A stretch of 5,306 nucleotides of DNA, taken from NCBI GenBank assembly GCA_031290725.1, contig JAITMZ010000059.1, forward strand, positions 1 through 5,306, given 5' to 3'. The translations under genes were made by a program, and so were the position numbers. Of this stretch, positions 1 through 5,306 are shown piece by piece. The stretch is from Spirochaetaceae bacterium. Lineage in GTDB: Bacteria; Spirochaetota; Spirochaetia; Treponematales; Treponemataceae. Each line of letters opens with the position of its first letter. Within the stretch, counting starts at the first letter, position 1. The notes beneath the pieces were generated by a model, which ran no database searches, had not been told where the DNA came from, and worked only from the letters and a program-made list of their open reading frames with translations.

Positions 1-121
1 CACCAAACTTTGGTGTCAGAGCCAGCCGCACGTTGTGCGGTTCCGGTTTGGGGCGGGGCGGATAGTATACATGAAATCCATGGAGGTTTCAAGGGTTTGC
101 CAAAAACCATTGGAGGTTAGT
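1..121 (+). other. Structured leader upstream of the lipoprotein gene
   Basis: This noncoding stretch has two compact inverted repeats. CACCAAA/TTTGGTG (1-7 and 9-15) is nearly a perfect palindrome. CCGCAC-GTT-GTGCGG (26-40) is a hairpin that can be extended by an A-T and a G-U pair. CCAAAC (3-8) could instead pair with GTTTGG (46-51) and enclose the second hairpin. There is no T-tract, so it is not a clear terminator of an upstream gene. A -10-like TATACA lies at 66-71 but has no convincing -35 partner. The motif TGGAGGTT occurs twice (around 80-87 and 111-118), and only the second copy is correctly placed for a start codon. Its function is unknown. Confidence 0.35.
112..116 (+). promoter_or_regulatory. 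Ribosome binding site deciding the lipoprotein start
   Basis: GGAGG sits 5 bases before the ATG at 122. This favours that ATG over the in-frame GTG at 35 and the in-frame ATG at 71, both of which lack such a site. The resulting protein begins with MAKKG and runs straight into a signal peptide, which supports the choice. Confidence 0.85.
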
Positions 122-1603
122 ATGGCAAAGAAAGGTTTTTTTGTGGGAATGTTGGCGGTGACGCTGGTATTCGGAATGGCGCTGGCGGGATGCGAGCAGT
201 CGTCGGGCGGCGGGGGTGCGGACCCCAACACGCAGTACACCATCACGGTGAATGAGCCTGCGCCGGCTGACGGCACGGCCTCCGCAAGCGTGGTCAGGGC
301 AAAGGCCGGAGCTATGGTAACGCTGATGGCTGCCCCCGCATCGGGCAAGAAGTTTACCGGCTGGTCAGGCGTTACGGTTGCCTCGCTGGCTGCCGCGATG
401 ACCACCTTTACGATGCCCGCGTCCGACGTAACCATTACCGCCGCCTTTACAGACCTGGCCGCGGACGAGTATAGGGTAACCGCGAGCGTTACTGGCATCG
501 GTACGGTTTCGGCGGTTCCTTCCTTCGGCAAAGCCGGGGATGAGATTGCCCTCACCGTTAAGCCCGCTACCGGCTACAAGCTGACCGCGCTGACACCGGG
601 CACCGGGACCCTCGCCCCCGCGTTCAACGCGACGACTCTCGCCTATACGCTGACCCTGCCGTCTCCGTTAAGCGCGGACGTAACGGTTAGCGCAACCTTT
701 GCGGCGATTCAGTACACGATAACCGTGCCCTCAGATGTGTCCAAGGGGACTATTACCGCATACGCACAAGGTGGTTCCAGTCCTGCTCTCACTACCGCAG
801 CTTACGGTGATGCGCTATACTTGCATATAACCCCGGCGGAAAACTATGTCCTCAACAGAAATGCCTTGGCCGTAACCGGCGCGAGCGGCAGTAAAGTGGA
901 TGGTAGTTTCAATGGTGACGGTGATTATCGCTTCAACATGCCCGCTGAAAACATTACGGTAAGCGCGGCATTTGTTACGCCCATCGCGATGAACGGAACG
1001 CTGTCCATCAAGATAAACGGAACGCCGGTTATTTTCCCTGGTGAAAGCTATGACTTTAGATTGACGGCGTATGGCAATGCGGCCTACACCGACTATATTG
1101 GGTCTACGTCCACCATATCCGCCGGGGGAGCATGGACAATACTCATACCGAATACCTATGCGAACAAGACGGTATACTTCGAGTTCTCTACTCGCAACGA
1201 CGGCGCTTACTACAACTTGGGCGGCAAGACGGTAACAACCGACCCGACGACGCTTAGCGGAACCTTCACCACCAAAACGATAGGCGGCACGGTGCAAGAC
1301 GAAAACGAGCCCATAGAAGCCGACATTATACTGGTCAGCGGTACGGCAGCCACGTTTGCCTCTTTGTATACAAAGTTTATGAGCGGCGAAATAGTGGTGG
1401 TGGGCCAATCATATGCAGAGGAGGGCACATGGACAGCAGCCGTGCTGAGCGATGTGGCCAGCGCCTATATTATGGTCATATTATACTCCGATGAGTCGTC
1501 TTCCGACTACTACATCACCAAGATCAAAGTTCCCCTGACGGCAGGGGCGTCCATTGCCCTTGACCTTGCGACTATGAACTTCATCGGCACTGAATCCTAC
1601 TAA
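122..1603 (+). CDS. Surface lipoprotein with divergent InlB-type repeats
   Basis: The predicted protein is 493 residues. It begins with a lipoprotein signal peptide: Lys3-Lys4, a hydrophobic stretch over about 6-22, and the lipobox Leu-Ala-Gly-Cys with Cys24 as the lipidated residue. A Ser/Gly-rich linker (27-35) follows. Three repeats of about 70-87 residues (about 39-109, 117-193 and 198-284) each start with Tyr-x-(Ile/Val)-Thr and end in a strand of the type MPA..(V/I)T(V/I).AAF. This is the pattern of the divergent InlB B-repeat / 'bacterial repeat' families; copy 1 keeps the family's FTGWSG. The C-terminal half (about 285-493) looks like two related beta-rich modules. The protein is probably anchored in a membrane and exposed at the periplasm or cell surface, perhaps as an adhesin or binding protein; the ligand cannot be read from sequence. 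It has no catalytic motif. An intrinsic terminator follows, so it is the last or only gene of its transcript. Confidence 0.88.
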   Translation: MAKKGFFVGMLAVTLVFGMALAGCEQSSGGGGADPNTQYTITVNEPAPADGTASASVVRAKAGAMVTLMAAPASGKKFTGWSGVTVASLAAAMTTFTMPASDVTITAAFTDLAADEYRVTASVTGIGTVSAVPSFGKAGDEIALTVKPATGYKLTALTPGTGTLAPAFNATTLAYTLTLPSPLSADVTVSATFAAIQYTITVPSDVSKGTITAYAQGGSSPALTTAAYGDALYLHITPAENYVLNRNALAVTGASGSKVDGSFNGDGDYRFNMPAENITVSAAFVTPIAMNGTLSIKINGTPVIFPGESYDFRLTAYGNAAYTDYIGSTSTISAGGAWTILIPNTYANKTVYFEFSTRNDGAYYNLGGKTVTTDPTTLSGTFTTKTIGGTVQDENEPIEADIILVSGTAATFASLYTKFMSGEIVVVGQSYAEEGTWTAAVLSDVASAYIMVILYSDESSSDYYITKIKVPLTAGASIALDLATMNFIGTESY

Positions 1604-1635
1604 CCGGCGCGTAAACCGGTAGTTACCGTGCAGGC

Positions 1636-1659
1636 GCGGCGCCCTGTAACCAGCGCCGC
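1636..1659. other. GC-rich hairpin ahead of the terminator
   Basis: GCGGCGC (1636-1642) and GCGCCGC (1653-1659) form a perfect 7-bp stem around a 10-base loop. It lies 33 bases after the lipoprotein stop codon and just before the intrinsic terminator. It may be a 3' mRNA stabilising structure. GTTAC (1622-1626) and GTAAC (1646-1650) offer a competing pairing. Confidence 0.5.
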
Positions 1660-1664
1660 AAACG

Positions 1665-1694
1665 GGCGGCTCCCTACGGGGGCCGCCTTTGTTT
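1665..1694 (+). terminator. Intrinsic terminator of the lipoprotein gene
   Basis: GGCGGCTCCC (1665-1674) pairs with GGGGGCCGCC (1678-1687) in a 10-bp stem with one G-U pair and a TAC loop. TTTGTTT follows directly. Stem strength and the U-rich tail fit Rho-independent termination about 60 bases after the stop codon. Confidence 0.85.
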
Positions 1695-1716
1695 GGGGGC
1701 GGGGGCTGGCGCGGGC

Positions 1717-1740
1717 GGCGGTCTCCGCGAGGAGTCCGCC
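1717..1740. other. GC-rich hairpin with a GNRA-type loop
   Basis: GGCGG-T-CTCC (1717-1726), loop GCGA (1727-1730), then GGAG-T-CCGCC (1731-1740). The stem has 9 pairs and a T-T mismatch, closed by a GNRA-type tetraloop. No T-tract follows, so it is not a standard terminator. It could be part of a small structured RNA or a decayed repeat unit. Nothing else coding is supported across 1695-1850. Confidence 0.45.
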
Positions 1741-1852
1741 TGGGAGGGGCGCTGGAAGAATGTCTGCTGTGCACCACACGTTTGTCATGTGACTCTTTTG
1801 TTTCTCCCTCGGTTAATGCCCGCTGCTGGCGGTCCGATTCTACTATACACAT

Positions 1853-1923
1853 AATTTTTAATCTATTTTTACAATATTTTACACAACGATTTTCTTGACT
1901 TTCTGTGGGCTATGGTGTACTAT
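1853..1923 (+). promoter_or_regulatory. Promoter of the amidohydrolase gene, with AT-rich upstream region
   Basis: The -35 box TTGACT (1895-1900) and -10 box TACTAT (1918-1923) are separated by exactly 17 bases. A/T tracts over about 1853-1890 upstream of the -35 resemble an UP element. Expected initiation at about 1930-1931 coincides with the ATG at 1931. This is a sigma70-type promoter by pattern. Confidence 0.75.
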
Positions 1924-1930
1924 ATTAATT

Positions 1931-3337
1931 ATGAAGACAATCATCAAAAATGCGGCGTCAATCGTGACCTGCGACGGGGCCGACAGGGTATATACAAAAG
2001 CAGACATCCTGGTGACTGACGGCGTCATCGCGGGAATCGGGCCGGCTTTGGAAGGAACGGGATGTGAAATCCTGGACGGGTCGGGAAAATTCGTATATCC
2101 TGGGCTGATAAATACGCACCATCATTTTTTTCAGACCTTTGTGCGGAATCTAGTGAAGATCGACTTCGTGAACCTCACGCTGATCCAATGGCTGGATGAA
2201 ATCTACCGGATTTTTGCCCAAATCGACTCGGACACGATCTACTGGTCGTCGATCATCGCCATGGCGGACCTGCTCAAGCACGGGTGTACCACCGCCTTTG
2301 ACCACCAGTACTGCTTCACCAAAAAGACCGGCAAATCCCCGGTGGACCGACAGATGGAAGCGGCGCGGCTCTTGGGTATCCGCTACCACGCAGGCCGCGG
2401 CTGCAACACCCTGCCCCGGAGCGAAGGCAGCACCATCCCTGAGGAGATGCGGGAAACCACCGACGAATTTTTGGCCGACTGCGACCGGCTTATCGACGCC
2501 TACCACGACCCCCGGCCATTCGCCATGACCCGCATCGTGGCGGCCCCTTGCCAGCCGGTGAATTGCCACAGGGACACCTTCCTGGAAGCGGCACAGTTGG
2601 CCCGGGCTCGGAGCGCCGCGTTTGGCGTGCCGGGAAGCGTGCGGCTCCACACCCACCTAAGCGAGGGCGAAGACCAGACTATGCTTGACCGCTGGGGAAA
2701 ACGTACTCTGGACTGGGCTGAGGAGACCGGCTTTGTGGGACCCGACGTGTGGTACGCCCACGGCTGGGACATCACGCCGGACCAATTCGCAGCCATGTCC
2801 CGCACCGGCACCGGGGTTGCCCACTGTCCCACCGCGGCGGCCCTGGGGGGTTCACCCATCCTGGACATACCGGCCATGACCCGGGCGGGCATCACCGTCA
2901 GCCTGGGCTGCGACGGGTCGGCCACCAACGATTCGTCCAATCTGCTGGACGCGCTCCGGCTGTCATACATGCTGCAATGCCTCCACAGCAAGTCCCGGGG
3001 CGGTTCCCCCAGCCCTTACGACATGCTCAAGGTGGCCACGGTGAACGGCGCACGGACATTGGGGCGCGGCGATCTGGGCAGTCTGGAGGTCGGGAAGGGG
3101 GCTGACCTGTTCATGGTGGACACCGGTACCCTGGAATTCGCGGGCACCCTCCACGACCCCCGGAATCTCCTGGCGCGGGTGGGATGCACCGCTCCGGTGT
3201 GGCTCACCATGGTGGCGGGGAAAGTGGTGTGGCGGGACGGCGAATTCCCCGGCCTGGACGAACGGGACTTGGCCGCACGGGCCGAGGCACACTGCACCAG
3301 GGCGCTGCGGGACGGTTTCCCAGCGGTCTACCATTAG
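1931..3337 (+). CDS. Amidohydrolase, probable 8-oxoguanine deaminase (AtzB/TrzN-like)
   Basis: This is a 468-residue enzyme of the metal-dependent amidohydrolase superfamily (COG0402 deaminase/chlorohydrolase group), cytoplasmic, with no signal peptide. Visible active-site signatures are His63-x-His65 in PGLINTHHHFFQT, His242-x-x-Glu245 in HTHLSE, His277 in YAHGWD, and Asp328 in CDGSATND. These fit the metal ligands and the catalytic Glu/His/Asp set of the family. The THHHFFQT and DGSA(T/S)ND motifs and the overall length resemble 8-oxoguanine deaminase (Pseudomonas Pa0142 type), which converts 8-oxoguanine to urate and ammonia. The C-terminal part (about 380-440, DLGSLEVGKGADL and the following strand) is the usual small beta domain. 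Related s-triazine or isoxanthopterin deaminases cannot be excluded. The start at 1931 is chosen because the TTG at 1895 overlaps the promoter -35 box. No Shine-Dalgarno is visible, so translation is probably leaderless. It stands alone as a monocistronic gene. Confidence 0.85.
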   Translation: MKTIIKNAASIVTCDGADRVYTKADILVTDGVIAGIGPALEGTGCEILDGSGKFVYPGLINTHHHFFQTFVRNLVKIDFVNLTLIQWLDEIYRIFAQIDSDTIYWSSIIAMADLLKHGCTTAFDHQYCFTKKTGKSPVDRQMEAARLLGIRYHAGRGCNTLPRSEGSTIPEEMRETTDEFLADCDRLIDAYHDPRPFAMTRIVAAPCQPVNCHRDTFLEAAQLARARSAAFGVPGSVRLHTHLSEGEDQTMLDRWGKRTLDWAEETGFVGPDVWYAHGWDITPDQFAAMSRTGTGVAHCPTAAALGGSPILDIPAMTRAGITVSLGCDGSATNDSSNLLDALRLSYMLQCLHSKSRGGSPSPYDMLKVATVNGARTLGRGDLGSLEVGKGADLFMVDTGTLEFAGTLHDPRNLLARVGCTAPVWLTMVAGKVVWRDGEFPGLDERDLAARAEAHCTRALRDGFPAVYH

Positions 3338-3490
3338 GGACACGCCGACTCTTTTATCCTAGAAGGGTGCCCGTCTGCCGCAGACGAGCACTTTCCGCAC
3401 CCCCAAGGCGCCATGCGAGTCGGCGCATCATGAAGGGGGTATTAAACCTTCGTCACGAATAAAAAAACAAAACATACGCCAGAAGAACGG
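3338..3490. other. Convergent intergenic region with nested inverted repeats
   Basis: The stop codons of the amidohydrolase and the crotonase face each other across this gap. CGCCGACTC (3343-3351) is the exact complement of GAGTCGGCG (3417-3425). Inside that pair lies a strong hairpin: GTGC-C-CGTCTG, loop CCG, CAGACG-A-GCAC (3367-3391). Competing pairings include GCGCC (3408-3412) with GGCGC (3422-3426). No U-tract follows the outer stem on either strand. A T-run on the minus strand (the A-tract around 3461-3467) follows only a weak hairpin beyond the crotonase stop. The region may end transcription from both sides, or encode a structured RNA. Confidence 0.5.
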
Positions 3491-4273
3491 CTATTTTCCC
3501 TTAAATATCGCCGGACGTTTTTCTTTGAAAGACCGGGCGCCTTCGAAGAAGTCTTCGGTGGTGGCAAGGAAGCTATTTGTTAAGGTTTCGTTTTCAAGGC
3601 TTTCTTCCAGGGTCATGTTGAAAGATTCATTGAGCGCCTTTTTCGTCATTTCCAGCGCCAGCGGAGCTTGGGATGCCAGTTCCCGCACATATTTCATGCC
3701 GGTTTCAAAAAGCTGCCCGCTCTCAACCACTTCTGCCACAAGGCCAAAGGATTTTGCCTCTTCAGCCCCCACAGGCCGCGCGAGCAGCATAAGTTCTTTT
3801 GCTTTTGCGAGCCCTGCCAACCTGGGAAGGTAGTAAAAACCCCCTGAATCCGGCGCGAGCCCCACCTTCACGAAACTCTGGATAAACTTCGCCTCTTTTA
3901 CGGCAATCGCGAGATCGCAGGAAATAGCGAGATTACACCCCGCACCGGCAGCCACGCCGTTCACCAACGCCACAACCGGCTTGGGCAGATTCCGAATCGC
4001 CGTGGTTATGCGCCCCGCCTGTTCATAAAAGCGGCGGCGGTCATCTATGTTTGTGAAGGCTTCCATGGCGCCCAAATCGCCACCCGCGCAAAAAGCCTTG
4101 CCAGCGCCGGTGATCATTACCACCCGCACCTCAGTATCTTTCCCCGCCTGTTCCAGGGCCGCCGCGATCTCTTCCATAAGTTCCGCTGTCCAGGCATTGA
4201 ATTGTTGCGGCCTGTTCATGGTGATCAGGGCCGCTTTTTCCTTTTTCTCATACAACACTATTGATTCTTGCAT
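3491..4273 (-). CDS. PaaG-like enoyl-CoA isomerase/hydratase (crotonase fold)
   Basis: This 260-residue protein has the usual length of the crotonase (enoyl-CoA hydratase/isomerase) family. The CoA-thioester oxyanion-hole region is visible as FCAGGDL (61-67) and NGVAAGAGCNLA (105-116). The two glutamates used by classic enoyl-CoA hydratase appear to be replaced by Asn114 and Phe134. An Asp is kept in GLAPDSGG (Asp142), as in PaaG, the 1,2-epoxyphenylacetyl-CoA isomerase of aerobic phenylacetate breakdown. The C-terminus, ending FKEKRPAIFKGK, is also typical. Its chemistry is therefore more likely double-bond or ring isomerisation of an acyl-CoA than hydration; the substrate is unknown, since no paa genes are nearby. 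The ATG at 4273 is preferred over the TTG at 4279 because GGGAG (4280-4284 region, minus strand) is 6 bases from the ATG but touches the TTG. No clear promoter of its own was found, so it may be read from the tRNA promoter. Confidence 0.88.
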   Translation of the reverse strand: MQESIVLYEKKEKAALITMNRPQQFNAWTAELMEEIAAALEQAGKDTEVRVVMITGAGKAFCAGGDLGAMEAFTNIDDRRRFYEQAGRITTAIRNLPKPVVALVNGVAAGAGCNLAISCDLAIAVKEAKFIQSFVKVGLAPDSGGFYYLPRLAGLAKAKELMLLARPVGAEEAKSFGLVAEVVESGQLFETGMKYVRELASQAPLALEMTKKALNESFNMTLEESLENETLTNSFLATTEDFFEGARSFKEKRPAIFKGK

Positions 4274-4297
4274 AATCAACTCCCTTTGACTTATTCT

Positions 4298-4456
4298 CTA
4301 TCTTCCCAGCAGCCGCACCCGCTCCGGCGCGAAGTCGATGGACACCGCCGCGCCCTCGGCAAAGATTTTTTTGCTCGCCGGGTCGTCCACCTGGATCAAA
4401 ACCTCAATACCCCCCCAGTTTGGAATGGCCAGGCTTTGCCCCATAAATTCCTCACG
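4298..4456 (-). pseudogene. Truncated C-terminus (TOBE domain) of an ABC-transporter ATPase
   Basis: The reading frame from about 4456 down to the stop at 4298-4300 encodes about 52 residues that look like the last segment of a PotA/UgpC/FbpC-type ATPase. It begins REEFMGQS, has an NWGGIEVLIQV strand, and ends EGAAVSIDFAPERVRLLGR, the usual closing strand and 'pe.v.ll' tail of a TOBE domain. No Walker A, signature motif or Walker B is present, because the frame upstream runs into the tRNA-Arg gene only about 4 bases away. It is therefore best read as a gene remnant. An in-frame ATG at 4444 preceded by GAGG could let a 48-residue peptide be made, which is the alternative reading. The stop lies 24 bases before the crotonase start. 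Confidence 0.6.
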
Positions 4457-4460
4457 GCAT

Positions 4461-4534
4461 TGCGCCCGACACGGCTCGAACGTGCGACCTACGGCTTCGA
4501 AGGCCGTTGCTCTATCCAACTGAGCTACAAGCGC
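4461..4534 (-). tRNA. tRNA-Arg (anticodon UCG)
   Basis: A full 74-base cloverleaf can be drawn on the minus strand. The acceptor stem GCGCTTG/CGGGCGC has two U-G pairs. The D arm is GCTC-loop-GAGC with GG in the loop. The anticodon arm ACGGC/GCCGT has loop CTTCGAA. The variable loop is AGGTC, and the T arm GCACG/CGTGT has loop TTCGAGC. Anticodon TCG (complement of 4498-4500) reads the arginine codon CGA. The discriminator base is A and CCA is not encoded. The gene has its own promoter upstream, and no terminator is visible after its 3' end. Confidence 0.96.
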
Positions 4535-4552
4535 ATACTATCAGGACGAATC

Positions 4553-4581
4553 AGTATATCATACTTTTCTTTTAGTTTCAA
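4553..4581 (-). promoter_or_regulatory. Sigma70-type promoter of tRNA-Arg
   Basis: On the minus strand, TTGAAA (complement of 4576-4581) and TATACT (complement of 4553-4558) are 17 bases apart, each one or two bases from consensus. Initiation would fall roughly 12 bases before the tRNA 5' end. It could also serve the downstream remnant and crotonase gene. Confidence 0.85.
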
Positions 4582-4584
4582 GTA

Positions 4585-4596
4585 GCCCCTGGGGGC
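4585..4596. repeat. Short GC palindrome next to the tRNA -35 box
   Basis: GCCCC-TG-GGGGC is a perfect inverted repeat ending 3 bases upstream of the tRNA promoter's -35 box. It could be a protein-binding site or chance in G/C-rich sequence. Confidence 0.3.
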
Positions 4597-4607
4597 GGAA
4601 ATAAAGA

Positions 4608-4637
4608 TAGAATTTTGCGATAAATCGCAAAATTCTA
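4608..4637. repeat. Perfect 14-bp inverted repeat between the BMP gene and the tRNA
   Basis: TAGAATTTTGCGAT (4608-4621), spacer AA, ATCGCAAAATTCTA (4624-4637), with no mismatch. On the minus strand it is followed by the T-rich TATCTTTATTT, so it may act as a second terminator that insulates the tRNA promoter from the BMP gene. A symmetric operator or a dispersed palindromic repeat is also possible. Confidence 0.8.
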
Positions 4638-4641
4638 CCAT

Positions 4642-4663
4642 AAAAAACAGGCCGAAGCCCGGC
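4642..4663 (-). terminator. Intrinsic terminator of the BMP-family gene
   Basis: On the minus strand, starting just after the stop codon, GCCG (complement of 4660-4663) pairs with CGGC (complement of 4651-4654). A short loop lies between them, and CTGTTTTTT follows. GGCC (4650-4653) and GGCC (4665-4668) give an alternative stem. The stem is short but the T6 run is clear, and the 14-bp palindrome lies just beyond. Confidence 0.6.
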
Positions 4664-4669
4664 AGGCCC

Positions 4670-5306
4670 CTAGTCGTCCAGGGCGCCCAGGCCGGCGGAG
4701 GCGATCCCGGCGGCCCGGGCGGCCCGGTAGGTGCCCAGCACCGTGATGCTTCCCGCGATGATTTCCTTTTTGGCAGCCTCCAGGCTGGCCTTAACCGCCC
4801 CGCTCATGGCCGGGTTGGTGGCCGCATAGTCCACGCCGCCGTCCGCCATGTCCAGGGTGATGACCTCACCTTTGAACGCCCCGGTTTCCACGGCCTTGAG
4901 GGCCAGCACCACGGCGGTTTCCACCTTCTTGATCATGGACGTGTATACCGCCGAGTCCGTGCCGGAGTAGATGCCGTCTTCATACTGGTCGGAATCCACC
5001 CCGATGGCCCACACGTTTTTGCCCTGGATGCGGTATTCCTTGGCCTGGGCAATGGTGCCGTTACCGCTGCCTCCGGCGGCGGAGTAAATCATGTAGACCC
5101 CGTTGTCGTACCAGTTTTTCGCCTGGGTTTTGGCCAGGTCTGGTTTGCCCCAGTCGTTGGTGTAATAGTCCAGGATGGCCGCATCGGGGAATATCGCCTT
5201 GATGCCCTGGATGTAACCCATCTCGAACTTGGTGATGGTTGCTCCGGGTACGCCGCCGATAAACCCAAACTTCGGGTTGGCGATGTGGTCCTCCTGTGCC
5301 TTGAGC
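4670..5306 (-). CDS. BMP/PnrA-family nucleoside-binding protein, 3' part
   Basis: The frame is open to the window edge and its 5' end is missing; 211 residues of the C-terminal portion are visible, starting LKAQEDHIANPKFGFIGG. It matches the basic membrane protein (BMP) / PnrA family, which includes Treponema TmpC, the substrate-binding lipoproteins of purine-nucleoside ABC transporters. Visible family motifs are KFGFIGGVPGATITKFEMGY, YSAAGGSGNG, IGVDSDQYEDG (whose Asp belongs to the nucleoside site) and SMIKKVETAVV. The first methionine visible (5219-5221) is internal to the conserved FEMGY motif, so it is not the true start. A signal peptide and lipobox are expected beyond the window but cannot be seen. 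The protein would bind nucleosides outside the inner membrane and deliver them to a permease, probably encoded elsewhere since its downstream neighbours are not transporter genes. The tail AARAAGIASAGLGALDD is Ala/Gly-rich. Confidence 0.9.
   Translation of the reverse strand, partial: LKAQEDHIANPKFGFIGGVPGATITKFEMGYIQGIKAIFPDAAILDYYTNDWGKPDLAKTQAKNWYDNGVYMIYSAAGGSGNGTIAQAKEYRIQGKNVWAIGVDSDQYEDGIYSGTDSAVYTSMIKKVETAVVLALKAVETGAFKGEVITLDMADGGVDYAATNPAMSGAVKASLEAAKKEIIAGSITVLGTYRAARAAGIASAGLGALDD

Noticed and set aside
16..51. Group II intron domain V remnant
   Set aside because: GAGCC and CGGTTC ends are suggestive, but the hairpin is too short and lacks the GNRA loop and two-base bulge of domain V.
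1481..1852. Minus-strand frame across the lipoprotein end
   Set aside because: It runs antisense through the lipoprotein 3' end and terminator hairpins, with Pro/Arg-rich composition typical of G/C-rich shadow frames.
1689..1898. Open frame of 69 codons on the plus strand
   Set aside because: It starts inside the terminator tail, has low-complexity Gly/Arg content, lacks a ribosome site and overlaps the promoter.
2150..3343. Several long frames on both strands within the amidohydrolase gene
   Set aside because: They are out-of-frame shadows of a G/C-rich gene with clear amidohydrolase motifs in the chosen frame.
4268..4585. Plus-strand frame with an RPTRLERATYGFE-type segment
   Set aside because: This is the well-known false protein produced by translating the antisense of a tRNA gene.
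1..5306. CRISPR array, insertion sequence or toxin-antitoxin pair
   Set aside because: No regularly spaced direct repeats, transposase motifs or small paired genes were found on either strand.

Overview
The window is high in G+C in its genes and carries two bacterial lipoprotein or solute-binding-type genes, two soluble metabolic enzymes and one tRNA. A BMP/PnrA(TmpC)-type nucleoside-binding protein and a lipoprotein built from divergent InlB-type 'TFTMPA..VTV.AAF' repeats would fit a spirochaete, perhaps a gut (termite-type) treponeme. That assignment is an inference from protein style, not from a marker gene.

Layout from left to right. Bases 1-121 are a structured leader with two small inverted repeats and a duplicated Shine-Dalgarno-like motif. 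Bases 122-1603 (+) encode a 493-residue repeat-rich surface lipoprotein. Bases 1604-1930 are noncoding and hold a strong intrinsic terminator, two further GC-rich hairpins, and then an AT-rich promoter. That promoter drives an amidohydrolase of the 8-oxoguanine deaminase / AtzB-like group (1931-3337, +). Its -10 box lies only 7 bases from the ATG and no Shine-Dalgarno is visible, so the mRNA is probably leaderless. Bases 3338-3490 are a convergent intergenic region with nested inverted repeats.

The rest of the window is on the minus strand. It holds a PaaG-like crotonase-fold isomerase/hydratase (3491-4273), a short C-terminal TOBE-domain remnant of an ABC-transporter ATPase (4298 to about 4456), and a complete tRNA-Arg(UCG) (4461-4534) with its own sigma70-type promoter (4553-4581). 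Beyond these lie a perfect 14-bp inverted repeat (4608-4637) and the 3' part of a BMP-family nucleoside-binding protein running off the right edge (4670-5306).

The genes do not form one operon. The lipoprotein and the amidohydrolase are separated by a terminator. No terminator is visible between the tRNA, the transporter remnant and the crotonase gene, so these may share a transcript. The purine theme (nucleoside-binding protein plus a probable oxidised-guanine deaminase) is suggestive only, because the two genes are on opposite strands and far apart. The most notable signals are the ABC-ATPase gene cut off within a few bases of the tRNA 3' end, the likely leaderless amidohydrolase mRNA, the PaaG-type active site in the crotonase, and the perfect palindrome beside the tRNA promoter. 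No clearly new multi-gene system is visible.
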